Part shown: one piece after another, positions 44,262 to 52,989 of the stretch
How positions within the stretch are numbered: the first letter of the stretch is position 1
How the letters are laid out: each line of letters begins with the position of its first letter
Assembly: GCA_022820925.1 (NCBI GenBank)
Contig: JAJEEO010000012.1
Coordinates: 186,001-250,000, forward strand
From: Acidimicrobiia bacterium
Lineage (GTDB): Bacteria > Actinomycetota > Acidimicrobiia > Acidimicrobiales > Poriferisodalaceae
DNA: 64,000 nt
Direction: 5' to 3'
Notes under the pieces: model-generated
Database searches by the model: none
The model's input: the letters and a program-made list of their open reading frames with translations, nothing else
What the model was told of the DNA's origin: nothing
Program-made: the position numbers and the translations under genes

Positions 44262-44519
44262 GTGGCCAACATCAAGAGCCAGATCAAGCGCAATCGCCAG
44301 AACGAGGCGCGCCGCGTGCGCAATCGTGCTGTGCGCTCCGAGCTGCGGACCCGCGAGAAGGCCGTCGTCAGCGCAGCCGCTGCTGGCGAGCCCACCGACG
44401 ACCTGCTGCGCCTTGCTCAGAAGCGGCTCGACAAGGCGGCCGCCAAGGGCGTCATCCACCGCAACGAGGCCGGGCGGCGCAAGTCCCGGCTGGCAACGCG
44501 GGCTGCTCGCGGCGCTTGA
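44262..44519 (+). CDS. rpsT: 30S ribosomal protein S20
   Basis: An 85-residue basic protein from GTG 44262. The S20 opening [17 protein letters not shown] is followed by [16 protein letters not shown] and ends [24 protein letters not shown] lies 10 nt before the GTG. It stands alone between divergent lepA and convergent holA. Confidence 0.95.
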   Translation: MANIKSQIKRNRQNEARRVRNRAVRSELRTREKAVVSAAAAGEPTDDLLRLAQKRLDKAAAKGVIHRNEAGRRKSRLATRAARGA

Positions 44520-44539
44520 GCCCGACCTAGCTCTCGTTC

Positions 44540-44557
44540 GCCGGGTTCCCAGCCGGC
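44540..44557. terminator. Possible hairpin between rpsT and holA
   Basis: GCCGG and CCGGC form a 5-bp stem with an 8-nt loop, 20 bp after the rpsT stop and touching the holA stop. No T-run follows. Confidence 0.3.
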
Positions 44558-44558
44558 A

Positions 44559-45530
44559 CTAACGAGCGCCGGCAGCGAGCCGGGCGCACAGAATCTCAGT
44601 GATGCAGCGGGGATCGAGCCCTGACCGCCCGCGTAGGTCCACATCGGCCGCGGCCGCCAGTTCGACAGCACGCGCGATGCCATCGCTCCCCCGCCGGCGG
44701 CAGGCATCGAGTGCCTTGCGCGCGGGAAACGTGGAGCCGCGGATTCCCAGGATTTCCGCCGCCTCCTTCTCGTTCGCAGCAGCAGTGCCGTCGAGCCGGG
44801 CCATGCGGGTGATGTGGCCGGTCACCGACGCGGCTACGGCCAGCGGGTGACGACCGGCGCCCCACATGCGCTGCAGGACGGCCAGCGCCGCGCCCAGGTC
44901 GCCCCGGTCGATCGCGTCGGTCAGCTCCCACGGCGGCACATCTCCCTCAGCGCCCAGGTACGGGAGCACGTCGTCGGGGCCGAGGCGCATCCCGGCGCCA
45001 TAGACGGCTTCGAGCGTCTCGAGCATCGAGCCCAGGCGGCTGAGATCGGAGCCGAGGTGCTCGACGACCGTCGCTTGGGCTCGGGCATCGAGCTCCACCG
45101 ACGATTCAGCGAGCCGTTCGGTAGTCCACGCCCTCTGGTTGCGCGCCCCGCCCGGTACGTCGGAGGAGATTCGCTGGCCTCCGGCAGCCTCGGCCGCTTC
45201 TGCGAGCACTTTCGGGATGCGGCCGGCGTCCCATTCCAAGACGAGATCGGTGGTCGGGCATGGATCGTCGAGCCATGCAATGAGAGCTGCAAGGTCGGAC
45301 GATCCGAAGCGGCTCAGTCCGCGACCGACGACGACGCGGTGCGTGGCCAGCATGGGCGGCGTAGACGCAGCGATGACGAGGTCTTCGACGGTGTACTCGT
45401 CTCCGGAGAATTCGTGGAGTACTTCGGCCCGGTCGGCGTCGCCCACCAGTTCGTTGACCGCTGCCAGCACGGCTTCGGCGGTGAGGATCTCGTCGGAACC
45501 GCTGATGAGCCTCACGGTTCCGCCTGCCAC
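44559..45530 (-). CDS. holA: DNA polymerase III subunit delta
   Basis: A 323-residue clamp-loader subunit. Typical parts are the N-terminal LISGSDEILTAEAVLAAV, LARLERRLLN-type helices in the middle (HLGSDLSRLGSMLETLEAVYG), and the C-terminal collar. GTG 45530 lies inside the comEC end (19 bp overlap). The comEC-holA-rpsT neighbourhood is standard for many bacteria, which supports the call even though the family is weakly conserved. Confidence 0.9.
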   Translation of the reverse strand: MAGGTVRLISGSDEILTAEAVLAAVNELVGDADRAEVLHEFSGDEYTVEDLVIAASTPPMLATHRVVVGRGLSRFGSSDLAALIAWLDDPCPTTDLVLEWDAGRIPKVLAEAAEAAGGQRISSDVPGGARNQRAWTTERLAESSVELDARAQATVVEHLGSDLSRLGSMLETLEAVYGAGMRLGPDDVLPYLGAEGDVPPWELTDAIDRGDLGAALAVLQRMWGAGRHPLAVAASVTGHITRMARLDGTAAANEKEAAEILGIRGSTFPARKALDACRRRGSDGIARAVELAAAADVDLRGRSGLDPRCITEILCARLAAGAR

Positions 45531-47365
45531 TCTTTCGACGCTACTGCGGGTGCTGCAGTGAGTCGCTCGCCGGCGGGTGCGATCTGCAGCCCGCTGACGG
45601 TGATCGGCTCGCGCACCGGCGCGTACGGAACCCTGCCGCCGAGGCGCTCGGGCGCGAGCACTCGGCCGATCTCGTGGCGTGCGGCCAGCGCCCGCACAGC
45701 CTCGCGGCCAGCCCGGCTGGCCGAGCGGACGACCAGCACGTCGATGTCGCCGATGCCTGCGGTGGCGAGCCGGTCGAGTGCTCTCGCAGCATCGGGGCGA
45801 TCGATGACGACGACTGCAGGGTCGTCACCGTGCACCCACAGGTGCGCGCCTTGCGGTGGCGGTGCCCGGTGGGTGCTTGCCACTGCCCATACCCCGAAGA
45901 CGAATGCAATCGTCAGCAGGCCGCCGGCGCCGGCCATGCGTCGGCGCCCCCACAACGCCACGGCCGTGCACACACCGGCGACCGCGATGATGGGGGCAAT
46001 CTCGGGAGCCTCGATGTAGGGCCAACCCAGTCCCGCTCCCCAGCGGGCGACAGTGGCGACCCAGCCCAGCATGAGCCTCGTCGGCATGTGCAGGATTGCT
46101 GCGACTGCGTCGCCGGCCACACCGCCCGCCAGACCCGCGACGAGGCCCCACACCATGGCCGGACCTGCGACCGGGCCGGCCAGAACGTTGGCTGGAATGC
46201 TGGCCAGCGGGAGCGAACCGAACACGGCGAGCTGGACGGGCAGCACCCCTGCCTGTGCTGTCAGGGTTGCAGCGAGCGCGAGTCGCAGCCAGGGAGGGCC
46301 TCGCAGCAGCCGGGCGACGCGGCCGGCCCCGAGCACGATTGCTGCCGTGGCGGCAACCGAGAGCTGGAAGCCCACCGAACGCACCAGCAGCGGGTCCACC
46401 ACCAGCAGCACAATGACAGCCGTCGCCAGCAGTCTCGGCGCGGACGCCCGCCGGCCGATCGCATGCGCCCCGACGGCCAAGGTGGCCAGCACGCACGCCC
46501 GCAGCACCGATGGCTCCCCGCGGGTCAGCACGGCGAACTGGGCAAGCAGCAGCCCGACTGCGCCGAGCCGCACCATCGGGCGCAGTCGCACCAGCAGCGG
46601 CGCGAACAACAGCAGCACGAACGCCACGTTCGAGCCCGACACGGCGAGCAGGTGGGTCAGCGAGGTGGCCCGGAAGTCGTGCACCACTTCTGGCAGCTGC
46701 CCGCGATCGTCGCCGTACACGAATCCTGCGAGCAGCGCGGCGTCGCGCTGAGACAGCGACGTTGCTGAGGCGGCAACGCGATCACGCAGGCGGTTGGCGA
46801 CACGGAACGGCGCAGCACCGCCGTCGATGCGATGCGCCGCGTGTACCTGCGCCCCACCCGCGAGGTGACGCGGCCACATGAAGCTGCGTTCCGCTGCTCC
46901 GGCCGGCTCAGCCGACGCTCTCAGTTGCCAGCGCTCCCCCATGGCGGCGTCTTCCAGCGCCCATGCAGCCGGGCCGCGGGCCCAGCCCTCCCACCGGAAT
47001 CGCTCGCCGCCGATCGACGTGCTGAAGGGCACGACCAAGGCACCGGCGCTCCACCGAGGGTCCGCTGCAAGGACAACGCCACCCTCGACATCGCCGCCGA
47101 CGGCGGCTTCGAGCCGGCTGAGCTGGACGCCCATCGACGCTGCAGCCAGCAGCAGCAATCCCACCGGAATGAGCACGCGTGCGCGGGTGGCGACACCGTC
47201 GATGACCAGCGCAGCTCCCCACCACCATGACACCGCCGGCGCCCAGATCGCTCCGATCGCCGCGCCGAGCGCGCCTGCCACGATCCAGCGATCGTCGACG
47301 GCGCTCAGCCCCCCGAACCGCCGGGGTGCCGCCAGGGCGACCCCGAGTGCATCAGACCGTCGCAT
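45512..47365 (-). CDS. comEC: ComEC/Rec2 DNA-uptake channel with degenerate metallo-beta-lactamase domain
   Basis: A 617-residue competence protein. The N-terminal DUF4131 region and the channel domain (SLTHLLAVSGSNVAFVLLLF, GEPSVLRACVLATL, GFQLSVAATAAIVL) are clear. About 11 hydrophobic segments span the membrane. The C-terminal domain is short, about 110 residues, and where other ComEC proteins have an H-x-H-x-D-H nuclease site this one reads VLVVRSASRAGREAVRAL, so metal-binding His/Asp residues are absent. It overlaps comEA by 14 bp and holA by 19 bp. Confidence 0.9.
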   Translation of the reverse strand: MRRSDALGVALAAPRRFGGLSAVDDRWIVAGALGAAIGAIWAPAVSWWWGAALVIDGVATRARVLIPVGLLLLAAASMGVQLSRLEAAVGGDVEGGVVLAADPRWSAGALVVPFSTSIGGERFRWEGWARGPAAWALEDAAMGERWQLRASAEPAGAAERSFMWPRHLAGGAQVHAAHRIDGGAAPFRVANRLRDRVAASATSLSQRDAALLAGFVYGDDRGQLPEVVHDFRATSLTHLLAVSGSNVAFVLLLFAPLLVRLRPMVRLGAVGLLLAQFAVLTRGEPSVLRACVLATLAVGAHAIGRRASAPRLLATAVIVLLVVDPLLVRSVGFQLSVAATAAIVLGAGRVARLLRGPPWLRLALAATLTAQAGVLPVQLAVFGSLPLASIPANVLAGPVAGPAMVWGLVAGLAGGVAGDAVAAILHMPTRLMLGWVATVARWGAGLGWPYIEAPEIAPIIAVAGVCTAVALWGRRRMAGAGGLLTIAFVFGVWAVASTHRAPPPQGAHLWVHGDDPAVVVIDRPDAARALDRLATAGIGDIDVLVVRSASRAGREAVRALAARHEIGRVLAPERLGGRVPYAPVREPITVSGLQIAPAGERLTAAPAVASKEWQAEP

Positions 47366-48032
47366 GGGACCTGAGCTGCGACAGCTTGGCCGGCCCGATG
47401 CCGGGCACCTCTTCGAGCTCGTCCAGCGTCATGAACGGCCCGTTCTCGTCCCGGTAGGCAACGATCGCCGCCGCCAGCGACGGGCCGATGCCGGGCAGTC
47501 CTTCCAGCTCGGGGGCTGTCGCAGCGTTGATATCGATCGGCCCTGCGGCGCCTGTGGCGGCATCGCCAGCGCCAATCACTGGCTGCTCGCCCACGAGCGG
47601 CACATAGATCTGCTGACCGTCACGCATCCGCTCGGCCAGATTGACGGCTGCCAGATCGGCGCCGGCAGCGGGCCCTCCAGCGGCGTCGACCAGGTCGCCC
47701 ACCCTGAAGCCAGCGGGTATCTCGTACAACCCCGGTGCCTCGACGGCGCCAGCAAGGTGCACTCGAAGCATCGAAGGCTGCGTTGTCGCGATCGGCAGCG
47801 GCGCGCCCTGGGCGGCCGCAGGCAGCTCGATAGGCGCAGGCGCTCCGTGCCGCACCCCCACGAGGAAGCCGGCGCCCACGACCACAACGAGTGCCCCGGC
47901 CGCGACCAGCACCGGCACCGTGCCGGCTCGACGCGCAACACCCGCCAACTCGGCCAACACGGAACGCCAGTCGGTCGAGCGCCCGTCTGCTGAGGGTCCG
48001 TCTGCTGAAGGCCCAGCGCCCGGGGCTCGCAT
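47352..48032 (-). CDS. comEA: Competence protein ComEA (SLBB plus helix-hairpin-helix)
   Basis: A 226-residue membrane-anchored DNA receptor. An N-terminal helix (VPVLVAAGALVVVVGAGFLVG) leads to an SLBB domain (LRVHLAGAVEAPGLYEIPAG) and a C-terminal double helix-hairpin-helix (DINAATAPELEGLPGIGPSLA, then TLDELEEVPGIGPAKL) that binds DNA. ATG 48032 has a leaderless-type -10 (TAAGTT) 7 nt upstream. It heads the comEA-comEC-holA operon. Confidence 0.92.
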   Translation of the reverse strand: MRAPGAGPSADGPSADGRSTDWRSVLAELAGVARRAGTVPVLVAAGALVVVVGAGFLVGVRHGAPAPIELPAAAQGAPLPIATTQPSMLRVHLAGAVEAPGLYEIPAGFRVGDLVDAAGGPAAGADLAAVNLAERMRDGQQIYVPLVGEQPVIGAGDAATGAAGPIDINAATAPELEGLPGIGPSLAAAIVAYRDENGPFMTLDELEEVPGIGPAKLSQLRSHATV

Positions 48033-48039
48033 TCAAGCG

Positions 48040-48045
48040 AACTTA
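48040..48045 (-). promoter_or_regulatory. -10 element TAAGTT for comEA, leaderless pattern
   Basis: On the minus strand TAAGTT is followed by 7 nt and ATG 48032, with no ribosome site. The interval to 48243 is AT-rich and carries no gene that I can support. Confidence 0.5.
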
Positions 48046-48243
48046 GTGACTCATTTTGATGATCTTTGGTGGAATTTTCACAGCTTTCAGTCTCAGCATC
48101 GCGATCACCGCGAGCAGCAGTCAGGCCACCGCCCAGCCGCCGAACAGCCAACGCGACCCGGACTGGCCATACAGCGGCGGGCACAGTGGCATCGCCCCGG
48201 CCATGATGGAGCGCTGCGGAGTCGACCACAGGAGGGAACGACG

Positions 48244-49290
48244 GTGTCTGATGCAGGCTCCGATGCCAGCGGTCCGGTCACCGGCATCGATCCGCAGCCG
48301 GTCACGGCGTGGATGGCCGAACGCGTCGATCTCAGCCCGCCGCTGCAGTTCGCAATCATCGCCGGCGGGCACTCGAACCTGACCTACCGGGTCACCGATT
48401 CCGCAGGGCATCGGTGGGTGCTGCGCCGCCCGCCGCTGGCGCACCTGCTGGCCGGAGCGCACGACATGGTGCGCGAGCACCGTCTGCTGTCATCGCTGGA
48501 ACCCACCGAGGTGCCCACGCCGCCAGTGGTGGGCCTGTGCACCGACGCCGAGGTGAACGGCGCCGATTTCTACGTCACCGAGTTCGTGGACGGCACGGTG
48601 CTGCGCTCGCTCGACGACGCTGAGGCGCTGACGCCCGAGGCCCGCGGGGAGCTGAGCCAGCGGATGGTGGAGGTGCTCGCCGCCATCCACAGCACCGACT
48701 TGGAGGCGACCGGGCTGGCCACACTCGGCCGGCCGGAGGACTACGTCGCTCGACAGATCCATGTCTGGCGGCGCCAGTTCAACGCCATGACCTCGCGGGA
48801 CCTGCCGATCATCGAACGCGTCCACGATGTCCTGGTGGCCTCGATCCCGCCGCAGGCCGAAGCCACCCTGGTTCACGGCGACTACCGCCTCGACAACTGC
48901 CTCTCCACCGCCGATGGAGACCTAGCGGCCGTGCTGGATTGGGAGATCTCCACGCTGGGCGACCCGGTCGCCGAGCTGGGATTCCTGCTCGGCTATTGGG
49001 TCGAACCAGACGACGGCTTCAACCCGCTCGGCCACGACGCCACTGCGGCCGAAGGCTTCTGGAACCGCGACCAGCTCGCTCATGCCTACGCGGAATTGAC
49101 CGGCCGCGACATCAGCAGCATCGAGTGGCACTTCGCCTTCGCGAGCTGGCGATTGGCATGCATTCTCGAGGGCGTGCATGCCCGCTATGTGGGCGGTGCC
49201 ATTCCCGAGATTCCCCCGGAGGTTCACGAGTTTCCCCGCAGCATCGTGGCGCTTGCCGAACGCGCCGAAGCGGTGCTGGCCGATCTGTGA
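48244..49290 (+). CDS. Phosphotransferase of the aminoglycoside phosphotransferase fold (acyl-CoA-dehydrogenase-associated type)
   Basis: A 348-residue kinase-fold protein. The N-terminal lobe has GGHSNLTYRVTD and the ATP lysine-equivalent region WVLRRPP. The catalytic loop is HGDYRLDNC and the metal Asp lies in AVLDWEISTLGDPVAELG. These motifs match the APH group found beside acyl-CoA dehydrogenases (ACAD10/11-like, FadE-linked) rather than drug-resistance APHs. AGGAGG precedes GTG 48244. The substrate, perhaps a hydroxy-acyl-CoA, is inferred from family and neighbours only. Confidence 0.85.
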   Translation: MSDAGSDASGPVTGIDPQPVTAWMAERVDLSPPLQFAIIAGGHSNLTYRVTDSAGHRWVLRRPPLAHLLAGAHDMVREHRLLSSLEPTEVPTPPVVGLCTDAEVNGADFYVTEFVDGTVLRSLDDAEALTPEARGELSQRMVEVLAAIHSTDLEATGLATLGRPEDYVARQIHVWRRQFNAMTSRDLPIIERVHDVLVASIPPQAEATLVHGDYRLDNCLSTADGDLAAVLDWEISTLGDPVAELGFLLGYWVEPDDGFNPLGHDATAAEGFWNRDQLAHAYAELTGRDISSIEWHFAFASWRLACILEGVHARYVGGAIPEIPPEVHEFPRSIVALAERAEAVLADL

Positions 49291-49355
49291 CATGTCCGCG
49301 TTGAGGTGGCGCTCTGGGGACGCAGCGTCCCTCGGGCACGGCGACCGCATAGCGG

Positions 49356-49361
49356 TATGGT
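49356..49361 (+). promoter_or_regulatory. -10 element TATGGT, first LLM gene
   Basis: TATGGT is followed by CCCCGCC (7 nt) and GTG 49369. The identical element and spacer precede the second LLM gene. Confidence 0.5.
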
Positions 49362-49368
49362 CCCCGCC

Positions 49369-50382
49369 GTGAAGGTGGACGGCGGCATCAGCACAGACGG
49401 CGGCTTCGACAACCTGATGGAATCGAGCCGCGAGCAGGAGGTGCTCGGCTACGACGGCCTGTGGGCGCCCGAGACCATCCACGACCCGTTCACGATGCTC
49501 CCGCTGATGGCGCACGCCACGTCGTCGGTGGACCTCGGCACGAACATCGCAGTGGGCTTTGCCCGCAACCCGATGTCGCTGGCCTACAGCGCCAACGACA
49601 TCCAGACGCTGTCGGAAGGGCGGTTCGTCCTGGGTCTGGGCAGCCAGCTGCGCCCGCAGATCACACGGCGTTTCTCGATGGAGTGGTCCAAGCCGGCAGC
49701 TCGCATGCGCGAGATGATCATGGCGATCAAGGCCATCTGGGACTGCTGGAACAACGGCGAGAAGCTGAACTTCCGCGGCGACTTCTACGAACACACCTTG
49801 ATGACGCCATTCTTCGATCCCGGGCCCAATCCCTACGGCACCCCGCGGCTGGCGCTGGCGGGCGTGGGCCCGCTGATGACCGCGGTGGCGGGCGAAACCT
49901 GCGACATCTTCCTCTGCCACGGCTTCACCACCGAGAAGTACCTGCGTGAGGCGACCGTCCCGGCAATCGAGCGGGGTGCTGCCCGAGCGGGCCGCGATCC
50001 CAGCGAGATCACTATCTCGGCAGAGTTGTTCATCGTGACCGGCAACACCGAAGAGGACATGTCCAAGGCGCGCCAGGCCACCAAGCAGCAGGTGGCCTTC
50101 TTCGGCCGCACTCCCGCGTACCGGCCCGTGCTCGACTGCCACGGCTGGGGCGACATGCAGACTGAGCTGCATGCGATGTCCGAGGAGGGCCGTTGGCCCG
50201 AGATGGCGGACCTGATCGATGACGACGTCCTCGACGCGTTCGCCGTGGTGGCCGAACCCGAGCAGGTGGCGACCGAGCTGAAGCACCGCTACGCCGACGT
50301 GGTCGACCGGGTCAGCTTCTACGCCCCCTATCAAGGCGACCGCCAGCGCTGGCAGGCAGTCTTCGAGGACCTGAAGAGCTAG
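49369..50382 (+). CDS. LLM-class (F420-dependent type) oxidoreductase, copy 1
   Basis: A 337-residue luciferase-like monooxygenase-family flavin/F420 enzyme, TIM-barrel fold. It begins KVDGGIS and has the TIGR03617-type stretches GFARNPMSLAYSANDIQTLS, GRFVLGLGSQ and FFDPGPNPYG. The family uses F420 or FMN for hydride transfer to unknown substrates. GTG 49369 is chosen because the -10 sits 7 nt upstream and the next gene starts at the same codon (MKVDGG). It and the next gene differ at about 30 residues. Confidence 0.85.
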   Translation: MKVDGGISTDGGFDNLMESSREQEVLGYDGLWAPETIHDPFTMLPLMAHATSSVDLGTNIAVGFARNPMSLAYSANDIQTLSEGRFVLGLGSQLRPQITRRFSMEWSKPAARMREMIMAIKAIWDCWNNGEKLNFRGDFYEHTLMTPFFDPGPNPYGTPRLALAGVGPLMTAVAGETCDIFLCHGFTTEKYLREATVPAIERGAARAGRDPSEITISAELFIVTGNTEEDMSKARQATKQQVAFFGRTPAYRPVLDCHGWGDMQTELHAMSEEGRWPEMADLIDDDVLDAFAVVAEPEQVATELKHRYADVVDRVSFYAPYQGDRQRWQAVFEDLKS

Positions 50383-50490
50383 CGCCGACTAGCTCGCTGA
50401 GCGGGACGCAGTCGGGCTTGGTCGCCGGAGTGGCCGGCGTCGCGGGCCAGTGCAGACGCACGTTCCGCGGACGGTGCGGCTGCAGACCGC

Positions 50491-50496
50491 TATGGT
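50491..50496 (+). promoter_or_regulatory. -10 element TATGGT, second LLM gene
   Basis: TATGGT and the 7-nt spacer CCCCGCC before ATG 50504 repeat the first copy exactly, so the promoter was duplicated with the gene. Confidence 0.5.
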
Positions 50497-50503
50497 CCCC
50501 GCC

Positions 50504-51517
50504 ATGAAGGTAGACGGCGGCCTCGGAGTCACAAGCGGATTCGACAACCTCATGGAGTCGAGTCGAGAACAGGAAGCACTGGGGTACGACGGCTTGTGGG
50601 TGCCAGAGACCAGCCACGATCCGTTCACGATGCTCCCGCTCGTCGCACACGCGACCGAGACGGTGGACCTCGGCACGAACATCGCGGTGGGCTTTGCCCG
50701 CAACCCGATGTCGCTGGCCTACAGCGCCAACGACATCCAGACGCTGTCGGAAGGGCGGTTCGTCCTGGGTCTGGGCAGCCAGATCCGTCCGCACATCACA
50801 CGGCGTTTCTCGATGGAGTGGTCCAAGCCGGCGGCCCGCATGCGCGAGATGATCATGGCGATCAAGGCCATCTGGGACTGCTGGAACAACGGCGAGAAGC
50901 TGAACTTCCGCGGCGACTTCTACGAACACACCTTGATGACGCCATTCTTCGATCCCGGGCCGAATCCCTACGGACCGCCGCGGCTGGCGCTGGCGGGCGT
51001 GGGACCGCTGATGACCGCGGTGGCGGGCGAAACCTGCGACATCTTCCTCTGCCACGGCTTCACCACCGAGAAGTACCTGCGCGAGGAGACGATCCCCGCG
51101 ATCGAGCGGGGTGCGGCCCGGGCCGGGCGTGACCCCAGCGAGATCACCATCTCGGGGCCGTCGTTCATCGTGACCGGCAATACCGAAGAGGACATGTCCA
51201 AGGCGCGCCAGGCCACCAAGCAGCAGGTGGCGTTCTACGGCTCCACGCCGGCGTACCGGCCGGTCTTGGACTGCCATGGCTGGGGCGACATGCAGACCGA
51301 GCTGAACGCCATGTCCAAGGAAGGCCGCTGGGTCGAAATGGCCAACCTGGTCGACGACGACATCCTCGACGCGTTCGCTGTCGTGGCCGAACCCGAGCAG
51401 GTGGCAACCGAGCTGAAGCACCGCTACGCCGACGTGGTCGACCGGGTCAGCTTCTACGCCCCCTACCAGGGCGACCGCCAGCGCTGGCAGACCATCTTCA
51501 ACGACCTGAAGAGCTAG
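50504..51517 (+). CDS. LLM-class (F420-dependent type) oxidoreductase, copy 2
   Basis: A 337-residue paralogue, same length as copy 1 with no gap. By eye about 30 of 337 residues differ, mostly in the first 50 and last 100 residues, while the centre is nearly identical at DNA level too. Changes include GSQLRPQ to GSQIRPH and RREA-to-RREE near residue 200. Both copies keep the family motifs, so both should be functional. Differences at the ends could shift substrate preference. Confidence 0.85.
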   Translation: MKVDGGLGVTSGFDNLMESSREQEALGYDGLWVPETSHDPFTMLPLVAHATETVDLGTNIAVGFARNPMSLAYSANDIQTLSEGRFVLGLGSQIRPHITRRFSMEWSKPAARMREMIMAIKAIWDCWNNGEKLNFRGDFYEHTLMTPFFDPGPNPYGPPRLALAGVGPLMTAVAGETCDIFLCHGFTTEKYLREETIPAIERGAARAGRDPSEITISGPSFIVTGNTEEDMSKARQATKQQVAFYGSTPAYRPVLDCHGWGDMQTELNAMSKEGRWVEMANLVDDDILDAFAVVAEPEQVATELKHRYADVVDRVSFYAPYQGDRQRWQTIFNDLKS

Positions 51518-51577
51518 CGTCAGCTGACTCGAAGCGTCGTTGAAGCATCAGGCACAGCAACGACCTGAAGAGCTAGC
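51499..51577 (+). repeat. Duplicated 3' tail of the LLM genes
   Basis: The last coding bases of copy 2 (51499-51518) recur exactly at 51558-51577, 59 bp downstream, without a gene in front. The same tail, with one change, ends copy 1. It looks like the residue of a third copy or of the duplication event. Confidence 0.6.
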
Positions 51578-51606
51578 ACCCACTGCCTCACCGAAGGGCC
51601 GTTTCC

Positions 51607-52485
51607 GTGCAGGCACCCGCCTATCAGCTCCACCATTTGTGCATCTACGAACGCCAGCCACGCGATGCCATGTGGAACTGGCTGCGCTGGTATCACGCCA
51701 TACCTGCGTATTACTGGGAGGGTTACGCCGACATGCACCACACCGGCGAGGGAGGCGTCGATTACACCTTCCTGGCCTGCGGCGGCCCGTTCCAGATGCA
51801 GCTCGAAGCGCCGCCGTACCAATTCGAGTACGAACGGCGGTGGTTTGCCGAGCACGGCTCAGGGATCAACCACATCTGCTGGATCGTCCCCAACGCACTT
51901 GAGACCGTCGATCACCTGCAGTCAGCGGGCGCCACCGTCGCCATGCCCTATGAGGAGTTCGGCGGCACGTACAACGGCTTTGTGGCCATCGACACCGAGG
52001 GCCGCTGGGTCGAGATCATGGAATACGTGGGCGGCTTCAAGACCCCCGACGTCGAGTTCCGTCCCGTCGGGCATGTCGGGCTGCAGACGCTCGGAGTCGT
52101 GCAGCTCTGCCGAGACCTGAACACACAGGTCGATTGGTATTGCGAGGTATTGGGCCAGCGGATCGTGCACGATGCGCGCAGCGATAACGAAGGAGTCGTC
52201 TACCTCGCCGACCACACCTACGGCGACCGCCAGTGTGTCAGCGTGCTGGCGACACCCGCTCTCGACGCCGAGCACGCGCTCATGGATCGTCACGGACCGG
52301 TGATCTCGTCCGTGCTGTATCAAGCTGCCGACGTCACGCAGGCCTACGCCGACGCAGTCGCGGCCGGCTTCGAGGAGATCTCGGCACCAGCGCAGGACGA
52401 CCGCATCGGCAGCATCACGGGTTACCTGCGCGAGCCGTCGGGCAACATCGTCCAAGTCCGCGAGCGGTTCGAATTCGCTGCGTGA
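51607..52485 (+). CDS. VOC-superfamily protein, two-domain glyoxalase/dioxygenase type
   Basis: A 292-residue protein with two vicinal-oxygen-chelate modules. Module 1 includes YQLHHLCIYERQPRDAMWNW and GINHICWIVPN. Module 2 includes HVGLQTLGVVQLCRDLNTQVDWY and PSGNIVQVRERF. His and Glu residues are placed for a metal site. GTG 51607 is the only good start. The stop overlaps the next start (GTGA). The reaction is unknown; candidates are extradiol dioxygenase, epimerase or glyoxalase activity. Confidence 0.75.
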   Translation: MQAPAYQLHHLCIYERQPRDAMWNWLRWYHAIPAYYWEGYADMHHTGEGGVDYTFLACGGPFQMQLEAPPYQFEYERRWFAEHGSGINHICWIVPNALETVDHLQSAGATVAMPYEEFGGTYNGFVAIDTEGRWVEIMEYVGGFKTPDVEFRPVGHVGLQTLGVVQLCRDLNTQVDWYCEVLGQRIVHDARSDNEGVVYLADHTYGDRQCVSVLATPALDAEHALMDRHGPVISSVLYQAADVTQAYADAVAAGFEEISAPAQDDRIGSITGYLREPSGNIVQVRERFEFAA

Positions 52486-52982
52486 AGGTTCGCGGCATCC
52501 ATCACGCGGGACTCGTCGTCGACGATCTCGATGCAGCCGTGCAGTTCTACACCGCGCTATGTGACATGGAGATCATCGAGCGCGATCACTGGCGGGCGCC
52601 TGCGCCGCTGGAAGACCAAGCGGTCGGGCTGAGCGGCTCGTCGGCCGACGGCGTGATGCTGCGTGGATCAGGCTCGTACCTCGAACTGTGGCAATACTCG
52701 GCACCAGCGCCGACCGGTCAGGCCCCCGGACGGCTGGATGCCCACGAACTGGGTCTGCGCCACCTAGCTGTCGAGGTCACCGATGTGACCGAAGCGCTCG
52801 ACCGGGTGGTGGAGCTCGGCGGCGGCCGGATGGGCGACCCCGTCCGCCTCGACTCGAGCGGTGCCGAGGTCGTCTACTGCCGGGATCCCTTCGGAACGAT
52901 CTTGGAGCTGATGTCGACCGGTTCGACGCTGGCTTCCGTCGATGATCTGAGAGCCGACGACCTGCGATCCGGCGAACGGTGA
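52482..52982 (+). CDS. VOC-superfamily protein, single-domain
   Basis: A 166-residue VOC protein. It begins KVRGIHHAGLVVDDLDAAVQFY and ends with the metal-site Glu in CRDPFGTILELMS. A His in HAGLVV and one in LRHLAVEV are likely metal ligands. It is coupled to the larger VOC gene and is followed 7 bp later by a transporter, so the three probably work together on one compound. Confidence 0.78.
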   Translation: MKVRGIHHAGLVVDDLDAAVQFYTALCDMEIIERDHWRAPAPLEDQAVGLSGSSADGVMLRGSGSYLELWQYSAPAPTGQAPGRLDAHELGLRHLAVEVTDVTEALDRVVELGGGRMGDPVRLDSSGAEVVYCRDPFGTILELMSTGSTLASVDDLRADDLRSGER

Positions 52983-52989
52983 TCTGCTG

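Noticed and set aside
48056..48382. A plus-strand frame beginning like a signal peptide after comEA
   Set aside because: It runs out of frame through the start of the APH-type gene, which has a strong ribosome site, and its later part is non-conserved.
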